A stretch of DNA of 64,000 nucleotides from Sinohyriopsis cumingii (taxonomy: Eukaryota; Mollusca; Bivalvia; Unionida; Unionidae), in assembly GCA_028554795.2 (NCBI GenBank), contig CM068832.1, positions 87,393,511-87,457,510 on the forward strand. The letters are read 5' to 3'. Below, in pieces: positions 11,967 through 22,991 of the stretch (position 1 is the stretch's first letter; each line of letters opens with the position of its first letter). The notes under the pieces are model-generated. The model searched no databases, was not told where the DNA came from, and worked only from the letters and a program-made list of their open reading frames with translations. Position numbers and translations under genes: made by a program.

Positions 11967-12223
11967 TTTTGTTGTTGCTGTTCTTGTAGGGTTTAACGCC
12001 ACTTTTCAGCACAAGATAGGCTATACATAGCGGCCAGTATTAGTGGTGGAAGAATAACCCAAGGAAACCTCGGAAAGAATCACAGACCCACGAGAAGCTA
12101 CTGGCAAGCTTTCTCACATTCCCACATTGGCTAAATGCGAGACTCGAACCTACGCAGACAGAGATGAGATGGCAGTGATCCGTAACGGAGAGCGCTTTAG
12201 ACCACTCGGTCACTCGGGGCCCC
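11967..12223 (-). repeat. tRNA-derived SINE, family 1
   Basis: Read on the minus strand, the head is ggggccccgagtgaccgagt followed by ggtctaaagcgct (A box) and ggttcgagtc (B box). Next come 'ccaatgtgggaatgtgagaaagcttgcca', a body with 'ggccgctatgtatagcctatcttgtgctg', and the 3' end 'ggcgttaaaccctac' with a CAA-type tail. Copies of the same layout lie at 4.5, 13.9, 15.1, 19.3 and 48.5 kb. The tRNA-like head may derive from a long-variable-arm tRNA such as Leu or Ser (inference). Confidence 0.85.
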
Positions 12224-12335
12224 CAGTTCTTTCTGTAATGAAGCAAACCCGACATTATGATCTAGCACCGAACGTATCATGATACACGAAGAACGAGCTT
12301 ATAAGACTCAGTTTTGTACATCCTACTCTGCGAAC

Positions 12336-12628
12336 GCTCCGGTGGCCTAGTGATTAGAGCGTCCGCCTCGGATGCTAGAGGTCGCGGGTTCGAACCCCGG
12401 CCGAGTCATATCAAATACAAAATTGGTACAAACGGATGCCTCGCTATACGCTAAGCATTACGAGGTTAGTGTTAGGACTGGTAGGCCTAGTGTCAGGATA
12501 ATGTGACTGGGTGGGACATCATGCTACATGTCTACCTTATGATTCCTCAGTGCTAGACATCAATGTAAACCACCACATATCGTAGCGATATCACTGAATA
12601 ATTGTTAAATCTACGTTATAAATCCAAA

Positions 12629-12631
<3 letters not shown>
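12336..12631 (+). repeat. tRNA-derived SINE, family 2, near full length
   Basis: The head gctccggtggcctagtgatt with A box (tggcctagtgattagagcg) and B box (ggttcgaaccc) is followed by a body containing 'ctggtaggcctagtgtcagg', 'gggtgggacatcatgctac' and 'atatcgtagcgatatcactg'. It ends at a (CA)n run. Copies of the whole unit lie at 36.3 and 43.5 kb on the minus strand, and a 3' fragment lies at 32.05 kb. This is the least diverged head of the three, and an intact Pol III promoter is visible. Confidence 0.88.

Positions 12632-12669
<38 letters not shown>
12632..12669. repeat. (CA)n microsatellite, 3' tail of SINE family 2
   Basis: About 19 CA units directly abut the SINE 3' end. The related copy at 43.5 kb has a short 'tgtgatgtgatg' run at the same place, so the tail probably seeds the microsatellite. 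Confidence 0.9.
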
Positions 12670-12670
<1 letters not shown>

Positions 12671-13880
12671 CCTTATCTGCGAACCTATCACTTTTCACTA
12701 CAAGAGACACGAAATTATTGTTTGCATCAAATTAAAAGTAAAGTCATAAAACTGCTTTTAGATACTGCAATGACGTTTTCTTGTTCATGTAAAACCTATT
12801 TAGATCCAAACTGAATCTATACTTTACAGTCACTATCAAAACTTAAATTCAATTTCTACCAATTGACATTATGTCAATTAGCCGGTATATATGTATATTG
12901 GATTCGCGGTACTAATAATATGCACAACTATGGACCAATTTAGCAATGAGTGACCATAACATGGAGTATATGAGTTTTAATGGCCCATAATTAATTCTGA
13001 AATGTAAAGTTTTTGCGAAAGAAAGTGACAATATAATTTTGACGTAAATTTAGTATTTATATAGACTTGACTTAGGGACTAGAACCTGATTCGTTGGGCA
13101 CGGTATATATAAAGCATTTCATGCGCATGAAGATGACAAAAATATCGTTGCAACCGGACATGTCGTTTTCACCACAGGGGCTCGTATCGTTGCTTACAAT
13201 TGACCTGTCATACATGTACTATATACTAACTACAAGGGAGGACACTTGTCTCCCTGCTCGCGCGACCTAATTGCTGATATTTCAAGCTACGCTTTGCGTA
13301 GCTTAATAAATTTGATACCGATATTTAGCTCAGGCAGTCGACTGTGTATCCCTATCAAACGTATGACTTGATATCATACGATTAAGGAATGTCATATCAT
13401 TTCCCCACGCTACTGCTCGACATGGCCGTGATCGCGCTCGCTTAATATGTGAGATCCGCCTGAATGGAATACTGTAACCTCATTGGTTAAAATAAAACGC
13501 TGTCCTGTATTTATTTATAACTGATTTTCAGTTGACCAATGATAAGGTAGTAATACATTTAGCGCGTTGTTCTTGTGTTGGTTTTGCTTCTTTATGTTAC
13601 TTATTTTAAGGCCAATGAGTCCTAACAAGCCAGATAACTTTGAAAATATGACTCTTAATTTTGATCCAAGTAGCAATAAAAAAGAACAACAATATATTAT
13701 TGTTATACATATATAATATATTCAATTTTAAATGATGCTAATAATTTCAGTTGAATGTTCATATATAAGAAGTGAATTGATTCAGTTCTCGGATCCTTGG
13801 GGAAATGCATCTAGGGTCACTTGCAGATAGTCGTAATGCATTATAGCGATTGCTGAAATGAAAGAAACCATCAGGGTATG
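12670..13880. other. non-coding DNA with two short hairpins
   Basis: No gene seen. A perfect 9-bp-arm hairpin (aagctacgc ttt gcgtagctt) lies at about 13,287-13,307. An imperfect one (cgtatga..tcatacg) lies at about 13,360-13,380. Confidence 0.45.
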
Positions 13881-14127
13881 TTTGTTGTTGTTGTTGTTAT
13901 TGTTGTTGTAGGGTTTAACGCCATTTTTTAGCACAAGAGAGGCTATACATGGCAGCCAGTATTAATGGTAAAGGGAGAACCCTGGAAATAATCACCGACC
14001 CACGAGATGCTACTGGCAAGCTTTCTCACATACCCACATTGGCCGAACCCGAGACTCGAACCCACGCAGACAGAGGTGATATTGCAGTGATCCATAATGG
14101 TTAGCGCTTTAGACCACTCGGGGCCCC
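13881..14127 (-). repeat. tRNA-derived SINE, family 1
   Basis: It has the same organisation as the copy at 11,967-12,223: CAA/GTT-type tail, 'gggtttaacgcc', 'gcacaagagaggctatacatgg', 'gagactcgaaccc' (B box complement) and a 'ggggcccc' head. The tRNA head is slightly shortened next to the A box. Confidence 0.85.
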
Positions 14128-15097
14128 TGAGTGTGTTTGAAAAGTACACTCCGATAGCTACATGTATAAAGGGAAGGAGGTGCTGTGTATATTTTGTATA
14201 CATGAAACTATTCTTTTATGTAATTATGAAACTTTTTTTGTCATGTACCTAACTCGATACCTGATGCAGGAATGGAGGAAATAAAGATCAATGAGCGAAA
14301 AAATAGTCTATACATAAGTATTGTTAATGTCAGCCGTGTTAGAAAGAAACATGTCGATACGACTATTATCTTCGGATGGTAGAGACAATATAATTTCCAA
14401 AATATCTTCCCTAGTGACCATATCCAATGGATATTATTTCTGCATAGAAGTACCTAGACATCAAGACAAACATTGCATATAATTTCATTGCGTTTTACCC
14501 AGAAATATTTGACACTGGTGAAATGGCCACGTTTGTCTGCTCTGGTTTGGTTGGGGTGTAGTGAAATGTGATTAGGTACGAGTAGGGATTGAGTTTAGGT
14601 ATAATCGATTTTTATAATCACGCCCCCACCCCAACACAAAACCTTCCAACCCCATCACCTTCTATCCGAGTTTGAGTTGAATCTCTTTTGACGGAAGTCA
14701 TCCAGTTTACCCACTGGATTGTTTGTAGTAAAGTTTACATAGAACATATAATTCACCCACCCACCCCGACCTCCCCATGATATTTTGGTCATAGATTTAA
14801 CATTGGTGTAGTGTATAACATGAGAAACACTTTGGCCAAGTGTGTTAATCAACAACATTCGTAACTTCAGAATGGTTGATAATTAGGAATTTACACACAA
14901 TGAGGTTACCTCCATTGATGTCTAAACTAGCTGATAACCATTCATACCATTTCTATAGTTCTTCAAAGTTACAAATCGGAGATAACGTCTGAGTGTTATT
15001 GTATTTTGACGTAACAAAAGTTTCTCTCATACATAATGCAAGAGTCAATTAGGAAAGGAACCCCGAGCATTAACGCATGTTAAAGTACTTTGTTTAT
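14128..15097. other. non-coding DNA
   Basis: Nothing recognised beyond C-rich stretches near 14,622-14,660 and 14,755-14,776. Confidence 0.4.
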
Positions 15098-15285
15098 TTG
15101 TTTGTTTTGTTGTTGCTGTTGTTGTTGTTATTATTTATCTGATTTGACGCGTTGGCGGACTTAACGATGGATATGTTTTCTTAAATTCTAGCCCGAAATT
15201 AAAGTCACCTGAAGCGAGCGAGATGAGAATATTTTGTGATTTTAAAGGCGAACATCTTAGACCACTCGGGTACCTGAGCCATTGA
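15098..15285 (-). repeat. degenerate SINE family 1 remnant
   Basis: A GTT-rich tail at 15,098-15,137 and a head-like phrase 'acatcttagaccactcgggtacctgag' at 15,252-15,280 bracket a diverged body, in the same orientation and at nearly the same spacing as the intact copies. Confidence 0.4.
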
Positions 15286-15604
15286 TTTTCCTTTTCTATT
15301 TGTTAAGTTGTTTTTCAGTATGTTTCTTTCCTCCCATTCCTAGGCGGGGAAGCCGTGCAGTTCATATCTTAGAGCTCCTCTCTTCTACTGCAAGAGGTAT
15401 GTCTGACTGCCCTTTCTGGAAATGCACCAACCCCTACCATCATTGCCCCCCCCCCCCCCGCCCGCCCTTCTGTGTTTCGGCGAATTTCTAATTTACTAGG
15501 TCAATTGCCCGTCCTTGGACGGGAATATAAAAACGTAATTTATTTTGGGAGCAGCGACTTTAAACAAAACAAGTTTAAACATACAAATGCAAATAAAGTT
15601 TTGA

Positions 15605-15845
15605 AAGAATTGTGATGCCGCCACTCGTTTCGAACTCGCGACGTCTTGTTTGGCAGCCTGGATTCCACAGTAAAACAAATGTGGGTGTTTTTATATGATA
15701 TTTTGATTGCCCGGGAGAGAGTTTAAAAGAAGTTTGTTGATAAATATATAAAGGTAATTAAAAAAAATATATTGCGAATGCCGCTACGAGTTTCAAACTC
15801 GTGACCTCTTGTTTGGCAGCCGGAACATATAGAAAGACAAATATG
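15605..15845. repeat. two direct copies of a tRNA-like (B-box) segment
   Basis: The phrase 'atgccgccactcgtttcgaa...cgtcttgtttggcagcc' at about 15,612-15,660 recurs as 'atgccgctacgagtttcaaa...cctcttgtttggcagcc' at about 15,779-15,826. On the minus strand both contain a B-box-like gagttcgaaac. An A-box-like tggtagagc lies upstream on that strand near 15,946. They are probably remnants of a third tRNA-derived SINE. Confidence 0.5.
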
Positions 15846-16089
15846 ATTTTTGTATGTATAAGATATAACAGGTTTTCTACAATGCCGTGTTGTTGTTTTT
15901 TTTTTTTTTTTTTTTCTTCTTTCTTTCAAATCGGAAAAGATGCTCTACCACATCTGATCAAGACATCTGTAATGCAATTTATTATTTCTTTGTATAGCTC
16001 TTTGCTATTTTTATCCGTTGTGTATACAGTAGTACGCTTTCTGTCTGAATGGTACGATCCTTAGTTTTTATTTTTGCAGTTAATTTCGT

Positions 16090-18200
16090 TCTCTCTTTAC
16101 TTGTTTTTCAGTTCAATATCGAATGACTTTTTGGCGTATAAACTTTGTTTTACAAAAAGTGATATACGGGTAATTTTTTAAATATCTTCTTAATGATACA
16201 TCTCCAGTTAGCCAAACAAATTTTTCTTCAGTCAATATTTTCTTGATCTGACTATATATTTAGGAACTATAGTTTTTATATATCTCATTTTTGTTGGTGG
16301 TTCTATTATTTTGGTTATATTATTGTTTCTGTATATCCCATGCATTTGTTTCAACGTATACAAAAAGAAATATATATCTTTTACACAGACTCCCCTTTAT
16401 CTAGTTTATTTTTTAATGCTTTTCAAATATTTTCCAATTTATAATGTCTAAGATGTTTGATTATTTAGTCATCCCTACTTTATGAGTTTCGCTGAGGAGG
16501 TAATGTAACTTATCTCCCTGTATGAACAGGATTATTTATTTGTCAAAGGTATCTATCATACTGTCCTTTAAATCTACCTAGTTAAACATATGCCATATGT
16601 TAATATACATATCTCTGAGCGACCTGCATTCGATCCATTATATTCAAATTTGCATGTGCCTACATTTGTAAGTTAGTTTGTAGTTTTTTCTCAATTGTGT
16701 TGAATTTGTATACTCTTATACCCCCCCCCCCCCGCAGATACACACAAGTCACTCCTAAACCTATTACACGTGTCGTTACAAGTTCTGGTTCGAGTCCAGG
16801 GTTGTTCTCCCGCCAGTTACTTATTAACAATTTAATTTGTCTTGCATGATTAATTTTAGATTCTAATGCTTTCCCGAAGTCCATAAATTCCTTTTCTAAA
16901 TGTTTGAAGGTGTAGGCATCGGATGTAAAATTTGTATTAGTGACGAACATACTGTACCATTAATAGTTCCTTTTTGAGTTAAATTTCCTTGATATTTTTA
17001 TTGTAATGTATTTTTATTCGGAGGGCTTCTATTGCTATTACAAATAATATCGATAAGGAACAATCCTGTCTCGCGGAACGTTCTATATTAAATTTCATCG
17101 TGCATATATAAGAAACTATATCTATGTAACTATACTATATTCTGTCAAAAGCCTTTTCTTGATATATAAGATCAAGGCCCCTCCATTCTTTAGTTTCCAA
17201 AAAATCAATCGCTGCTTTTAAGGTTACAATTTTGTTATGAATATAAGGTTAATTATGTTTCCGACACATGTTAGAAAGGATCTTACTATGTATTTTATAG
17301 TCTGTATTTAAAAACGATATCGATATCCAACTCGTTATGTCTTTTACATCTCCTTTCCACTTATACATAAGTGTTTCTACCCCTTCTTTCATCGTGGACG
17401 TCATTTCATTATTTAATAGAATATTAACATATCGTATCTTTAATATTGGAATTAAGAGATATTGTAAGGTAATATATACGTATGTCGTTAAGCCACGACC
17501 AACACATGATTTTGCTTTATGGAGTTGCTTGAATGCTGCAATTATTTCATTTGATATTATACTAGTTTCGCATAGAGACCTAGAGTCCTGTGTGATTTGC
17601 GTCAATTCTATATTCCCAGCGTATTCTTCTATCACCCCTCCCCCCGTGATATATTTGTGTAGCGTTTAGTTCATTTTAAAAGCTGTATATTTCTTCCATT
17701 ATGTGTGTTGGTTTAGTTATGGTAACATTTTTTTTTTAGTTTTTCCATATGCCTGCTATTTCCTTTTCTTATTTCTTCCATGATTTGCATCCTTTTTGCT
17801 TTTATATGTAAATTGGAGAATTCTCCTGCCATCATTTTGTGCCAGTTAATTTGTAATCTTATAAAGCTTCGTGCTTTCATCACTTTTATTTTATCCTCTT
17901 CCTTTTGTATTTAAATATTTATTATTGTATTGCACTCTCTTTGTCTTCCCCGTCTTATGGTTTGTTTGACTTGACAATATGTTTTGGTTATTGATTTAAT
18001 TTTCTTCTTAATTCCCCTCTATAACTCTTCCATTAGGTTGTAATATTCCCTATTTAAAAAGGTACTAACAGTACTTTAAGTATGGCTTTGTATTCTTCGT
18101 CATCTACAACTGAGTAGTTTAATTGTTATAGGTTCTGACCCAATCCTGCCCAGCTTCACTTGGTAACAGGTAAATCGTAGATAAATTAACGGTCGAAGAA
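16090..18200 (-). mobile_element. LINE of the L1/Tx1 group, degraded ORF2
   Basis: Read on the minus strand, the motifs of an L1/Tx1-type ORF2 follow in order. Near 18,150 is a 'GQDWVRTYNN' linker with 'DDEEYKAILK' just after it. At 17,635-17,249 is the RT entry, with EIIAAFKQLHKAKSC, then 'MKEGVETLMYKWKGDVKDIT' and ISFLNTDYKIHSKIL, equivalent to 'WRPISLLNTDYKILSKIL'. At about 17,230-17,000 come pieces like ' IDFLETKEW', 'YQEKAFDRI' and 'ARQDCSLSILFVIAIEALRI'. At 16,950-16,660 is the segment 'ALESKINHARQIKLLISNWRENNPGLEPE'. The C-terminal region can be followed to about 16,090. Multiple stops and frameshifts make it inactive. No endonuclease domain is recognisable, so it is probably 5'-truncated. 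Confidence 0.75.
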
Positions 18201-18525
18201 TTCAGTTTTGTTGTATTTCTTTGCAGTTTTGACTGCATTATACGAATCTTTATTTCAGGATGCCTGGAACGGCTGCGATCAGTACACGTACTGATGAAAA
18301 TAAAATTCAAACTTTCGCTTGCTATTATGGTGTTTTTTGTAACAGCTCGCAAAACTTTATATGAATTGGACGGTGACGACTACATTTGAAACTATCGAAG
18401 TGAGCCAAGTCTAAAACTTTCATCAAACGTTTTACAAACTCATTTTTTTTATATCAGTAAATTGTTTAAAGATAGCATATATCCTTTGGGTTGTGCCCTT
18501 GCCACACAACTTTGGAAATAGTTCA

Positions 18526-18746
18526 GAGAGCTTCTCCATTTACCATCATGGATATAAAATAAAGGTATGCTGTTTTTCGATAGAGAGTATTTGCTTCTAT
18601 CGAGTGAATAATGATATATTTCAGTTATTTAATTTTTTGGGATGGAATATATCCGTTATTCACTCAATACTAGCCGGTTTTACTATATGTTCCGCTCGAA
18701 CGTATTGGCTAGCAAAATGTATAATAAATTGAAGGAGAAGCTCTCT
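18526..18746. repeat. nested inverted repeats (fold-back / MITE candidate)
   Basis: Outer arms gagagcttctcc (18,526) and ggagaagctctc (about 18,735) are perfect 12-bp inverted repeats. Inside, 'tatcgagtgaataatgatat' (about 18,597) is mirrored by 'atatccgttattcactcaata' (about 18,648), and a further small stem (ctagcc / ggctag) follows. The total span is about 221 bp. Confidence 0.6.
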
Positions 18747-19310
18747 TGCTGGATAATGTCAGCTGATCACCATTTATTTTCTGCTGTGTGTTTCATGATA
18801 TTTGTATAGAAAATAGTAGTAGTAACAGAGCCTGCTTTCTTTTCGGCCAATTGGACCGATGAAGCCCAATTAGGCCCCGCATTCAAGGTGCCCCGCGCAT
18901 TAGTAAATGTTAAAAATATATCTACAGAAAGAAAGTAACTTTAGATCGATGGAAGAAATGTTAAGTTCGATATTGTATAAAACTTGTTTAAAAGATTATT
19001 TCCAAATGCAGTGCTTACAGGAGGCCCCTCACGTAAATCCAGAGGTTCCGCCAAATAGTCCAAATCCAGCCACGCGTTTGCTAAGGCCACTGCTTAGTAA
19101 TAACATAGTTCTCTTTCATAACTCAACGTTGAATACACATAGTCAAAAAGAAAAATGAAAAGTAGGTTGCTGGATTCCAACCTGGTACACCTGCGTGATA
19201 TGTGGATATGTTTACCATTAAATTAAGCATATTACGAAAATGATCTTCTATGTTCTTATTCATAATGTTATCAACGTCTATCGATTACATTAGGACAAAA
19301 CCAGTTTAAT
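18747..19310. other. non-coding DNA
   Basis: A short open frame at 18,907-19,158 (+) has no recognisable domain and lacks splice context, so I do not call a gene. Confidence 0.35.
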
Positions 19311-19311
19311 T

Positions 19312-19564
19312 TGATTGGTTGGTTGGTTGGTTGGTATGTGTACGTGTACGTGTATAACACCAATTTATGTGGCTCTACATGGCGGCCAGTATTTTTGGTG
19401 GAAAAAGAACCAGAGAGGAACCACTGACCCACATGAAGCTACTGGCAAGTTTTCTCGCATGCCCACGTAGGTAGAGTCAAGACTCGAACCCATGCGGACG
19501 GATGGCAGTGACAGTGATATAATAAAGGTGAGCGCCTTAGACCAATCGGCCACCCGTGACCCCA
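19312..19564 (-). repeat. tRNA-derived SINE, family 1
   Basis: The element has a (GGTT)n tail at 19,312-19,334, the family-1 body phrase 'ctctacatggcggccagtat', 'gactcgaaccc' (B box complement) and the head 'ggccacccgtgacccc' at 19,549-19,564. It is more diverged than the copies at 12 and 14 kb. Confidence 0.75.
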
Positions 19565-19788
19565 TTCATAAATGACTCCAGTGAATTATGAAAAAAATAT
19601 TTTAAATGGAAAATCGGCTGATTCGCAGACTAGCATATAACAAAAAAAATACGTATAATCATCTGAAATTCATGTACATAATGATTGCTATATACAGTAT
19701 AAAAAAATATAAAGATTAAACAACAATCTCTCCCATAAAATATTTGCAAAATCGATCTATATCTAAATAACCACACCTATCTTTAAGA

Positions 19789-20238
19789 TTAAAACTGTAT
19801 ACAGTCCGAATTAAAACCATTACGCTGTTCCGGATTACGGCCAGTTATTCCAGTCCCGTTTAATAAGTATACTAAAACAGTCGCCTGATTACGAGAAGTG
19901 ATCACATAAGCCAATATGTTATGGATGCCGACAGCAGAACCCCGATATTCAGACCGTCCAACGCATGCGATCACTTTATTTCCGTCTCGCTGGTAATCGT
20001 AATAGCTAAATACACTGTACATAATACTGTTAGGTGACACATATAAATTATACATCAGCGAGATATATACTAAACCTTTTGGCGACACATCAACCATTCG
20101 GCGACCGGTCGCCCAAAGGTTGGTTTTTTGCATGAGCGCACATAGTTTTACTTTTCGGCGACAGTAAATGGGCGACAAAAAATGTATGTTTGTCATTTTT
20201 TTTATATTACCACTTTTTCGTGTGTTTTCATATTCCAT
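19789..20238 (-). CDS. orphan 149-codon open frame, uncertain
   Basis: This is a long uninterrupted frame for this AT-rich DNA. The last ~95 residues look protein-like (GLVYISLMYNLYVSP, IACVGRSEYRGSAVGIHNIL, ATVLVYLLNGTGITG): alternating hydrophobic and polar residues suggesting beta-strands, with a terminal stop at 19,789. The first ~55 residues are low-confidence and overlap the 'ttcggcgac' repeat cluster, so the real coding part may begin near 20,080, possibly as a last exon. I do not recognise the family. It lies 0.9 kb beyond the 3' side of the virus-like element on the same strand, so it might be host, viral or transposon-derived. Confidence 0.3.
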   Translation of the reverse strand: MEYENTRKSGNIKKMTNIHFLSPIYCRRKVKLCALMQKTNLWATGRRMVDVSPKGLVYISLMYNLYVSPNSIMYSVFSYYDYQRDGNKVIACVGRSEYRGSAVGIHNILAYVITSRNQATVLVYLLNGTGITGRNPEQRNGFNSDCIQF

Positions 20239-20347
20239 TCAGTATTCTGTACAGTATTCACTATATAGGCACAATCATGACCTAAACATATTCAGTATAC
20301 AACGATGTCGCCGAAAGGTTGCAATTTAGACGCTGTCGCCGAAAGGT
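20073..20347. repeat. cluster of 'ttcggcgac' motifs in both orientations
   Basis: On the + strand, accttttggcgaca lies near 20,075 and ttcggcgac at about 20,097 and 20,154. The complementary form tgtcgccgaaaggt lies at about 20,305 and again at about 20,334. The first and last occurrences form an inverted pair about 270 bp apart, bounded on the right by the TA microsatellite. Confidence 0.6.
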
Positions 20348-20353
20348 CGGATT

Positions 20354-20358
<5 letters not shown>

Positions 20359-20420
<62 letters not shown>
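20359..20420. repeat. (TA)n microsatellite
   Basis: About 31 uninterrupted AT dinucleotides. Confidence 0.95.
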
Positions 20421-20423
<3 letters not shown>

Positions 20424-20689
20424 TATGATGCACTTATATGATGCACTTATATGAAAATTGAGAAATTGAGGGATTTTAGTTTCCCTGCAGTATATATCAG
20501 TATATAATTTAATGTTAAAGTATATAAGATTACGAAAATGCCAAACAACATCTGACCCATTGATCAAGATCTACAAAAGAACAATGACAATGGAACTTTT
20601 CCATTAAGGACTGAGGTCAGGCTAGACAAATGTACTACGATGAGTGATCAAAACTCCATTGTGCAGTCAGTCATTTAGAATACAACACG

Positions 20690-21085
20690 TGCAATATCGG
20701 TAAAAATTACAAAAAATCAGTAAAATTAGCTCAAATATCAGTAAAATTAGCTCAAATATCAGTAAAATTAGCTCAAAAAATATGTACATTTTTACTGATT
20801 TACTGGTTTTTACTGGTTTTGATATTTTATTCAATTAAAATCAATTAGAGAATCAAGCAACTTTACCCGACGATCTAATAGACAAAATCACCCAAGATGG
20901 GTAAAATACACCTCAAAAACACGAAATTTATTGATGTTTCACTGAAATTCAGAAATAAAATAAAATATTTCTGATAAAATAAAATAAATCAAAATATTTC
21001 TGATAAAATAAAATAAATTATTTCTGATAAAATAAAATAAAATATTTCTGATAAAATAAAACATTTCTGATAAAATTAAAACCCT
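20690..21085. repeat. short tandem repeats
   Basis: Three copies of 'atcagtaaaattagctcaa' lie at about 20,717-20,775. About six copies of a 'tttctgataaaataaaata' unit lie at about 20,965-21,078, close to the 3' end of the virus-like element. Confidence 0.75.
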
Positions 21086-21099
21086 CACGTGCTGGTACA

Positions 21100-22030
21100 T
21101 TATATAATATTTACTTGATTAATTAAGATTTCACATACAGATTTATTACAAGCTCTTCTCCACGTATGTCAATTAAGCGATTAAGGTGGTCTGTGAGCTT
21201 AAAATTTATTCGTGTTAACATATTATTATGACACCGCAGGTACACAGGATTAGTTGGTTCTTGCACGATTAAACTTCCAGGGACAATTTGTGGTGTAAAT
21301 GTATATAAAATATATCCCTGTTGAGCCTGATTTGATTTTCCGAGATCTATTTGATAGCTACCATCGACTACGTCACAAACCAGATCGTGCTGGTTATATT
21401 AACGATTCTCGGAGATACGTGCCTGCCACCTCCATGTGGATCATTATTATATCTTAAAACAGTTGGAGGTGGTGCTAGTTTTCTCCACGCATCGAGTATT
21501 TTAGGAAAGTTCTCATCAATGACATCATTGACAGATTTTTTTAGTTCATTCGCGTTATATCCGGAGAATTTAAAATTTGGTAGATCAGCTTCCTTTATTT
21601 TATACTTGTCTAAAAAATTATTTTTGCCATGGTAGTCTGCTTTAGTATTAATTACTGTATTAATTAATCGTTGGTTAAGATATTCCATGTCGGATACAAG
21701 TTGATTTAATATTTCTATACGCGTAATGATTTCTTTGCGTGAGTTTGTTATATCAAAAAGATGCTCTTGAAAGTACTGTTGTAGTTGCTGTAGTTGTTGT
21801 TTATGATGTTTATTAATTTCTGTAAATATTTTAGTAAGTTCAATTGTGTTAATAATAACTAGGGCAGCTGTTCCGAATTCTGTTTTTTCAGACGAAAATG
21901 ACCAATAAAATGTATCTCTATCAGGGGGATAAAAAAAAACGTATCACCAGCCTTTGAATTGTTTGCATCAGTTAACGTTTTTTTATACACTGTATCAATT
22001 TCGTGATATGATTGTCCATCTGTGATATAA
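21100..22030 (-). pseudogene. last part of the virus-like element, unrecognised protein (fossil)
   Basis: Protein-like readings on the minus strand cover most of this interval, for example ADLPNFKFSGYNANELKKSV and VIDENFPKILDAWRKLAPPP at about 21,470-21,600, and a polar, Gln-rich helical stretch near 21,740-21,840. It follows the candidate penton gene directly and is on the same strand, so it belongs to the element. Broken. I do not recognise the family. Confidence 0.45.
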
Positions 22031-22573
22031 TCAGATTTTTTTCGGTTCTGGTGGTCCTTCATACACCGGGGGAACATCCGGCCAACCCAGTATGGATCTT
22101 ATCGTGGACTGATAAATATCAACGGCATAATCAGGAGAATGTATTTCAACCGTCGAGGACGGCGTCGGCTCATGAACGTTAATTGATATTTTCGCTTCTT
22201 TTCCTGTTATTGATTTTATTCTACGTTGAAATTCATCATTGATATCTTCAATCTCATAACTACCAGTTGGTATTCCAACATCTGTCCAGTCAGGAGTACT
22301 ATCTGGTTTGTTCTTGTTAGCAAATACAAGCGAATTATTTGCTGGTGTACCATTAAATGATTTTGATCTGATATTTGGCCAGCTGTAATATACTCGTAAT
22401 TGCGCTAGTGCTATTTCCTTTACTGGAATTGCAGTAGGAAAGTTAATACTAAATTCAGGATTAGTTGAACTTACCGAGATCATCGTTATCTTTGGCGGAG
22501 TTGTGTTAGTCACGATCTGCTGGAGTAATTCTGTCATTATTAATACTTGTATCTTTAATACCAATGCATTCAT
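22031..22573 (-). CDS. candidate penton / minor capsid protein of the virus-like element
   Basis: An open frame of 180 codons. The visible signature is IALAQLRVYYSWPNI, then IPTGSYEIEDINDEF, then a hydrophobic 'SILGWPD' block near the end. The pattern 'IAL..L..Y.SWPNI ... GSYEI.DIN ... S..S.LGF' is one I associate with a conserved protein that accompanies capsid genes in Polinton/adintovirus-type elements of cnidarians and arthropods (family memory, not a search). The predicted fold is beta-rich, compatible with a single jelly-roll. An AT-rich TATA-like stretch sits just before the start. The start is uncertain: a Met at residue 13 is an alternative. Confidence 0.5.
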   Translation of the reverse strand: MNALVLKIQVLIMTELLQQIVTNTTPPKITMISVSSTNPEFSINFPTAIPVKEIALAQLRVYYSWPNIRSKSFNGTPANNSLVFANKNKPDSTPDWTDVGIPTGSYEIEDINDEFQRRIKSITGKEAKISINVHEPTPSSTVEIHSPDYAVDIYQSTIRSILGWPDVPPVYEGPPEPKKI

Positions 22574-22687
22574 GATATATTTTAGTTATCATTGAAAACT
22601 AGAAATCAGATATAATTCCATCACTGAGACTCGCTGATAAAAACGAGGATAATTTCGAGTATGCTACCGTCGCTGTGTGTAATTTTA

Positions 22688-22991
22688 TTATGTAATCGGA
22701 TAATTTTTCGTTCGTGCAAGTACATATTGTTTTGCGATGATATTAAGCACACCTGCAATAGTTGTTGCTGCTGAAATACAAATAGTTACGGCTACTGGTG
22801 CCATCATTGTCACCGCTGATAATATAACACCGGTTCCAGCAACAATAGCGGATCCTGAATAAACAATCACGTCGACGATAACTAATCGTCGTCGATATTT
22901 TTTTTACTTTTACTGTATATTGTTCGACTCGATCTTTTAATGCTGCCTGCCATTCACGCGCTTGATTGTACCTGTATTGTGCACCGTCCAT
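22688..22991 (-). pseudogene. small membrane protein of the virus-like element (fossil)
   Basis: The N-terminal part is charged (MDGAQYRYNQAREWQAAL, then VKVKK). The C-terminal part has two hydrophobic segments rich in Ala, Val, Thr and Ile (IVAGTGVILSAVTMMAPVAV and a following ISAATTIAGVL), consistent with a two-helix membrane protein. It lies between the fibre and the candidate penton gene. Broken. Function unknown; small membrane proteins are common in internal-membrane virions of this class (inference). Confidence 0.45.

Noticed and set aside
12360-12410. A tRNA gene
   Set aside because: A and B boxes are present, but the sequence continues into the SINE family 2 body and does not fold as a complete tRNA with acceptor stem.
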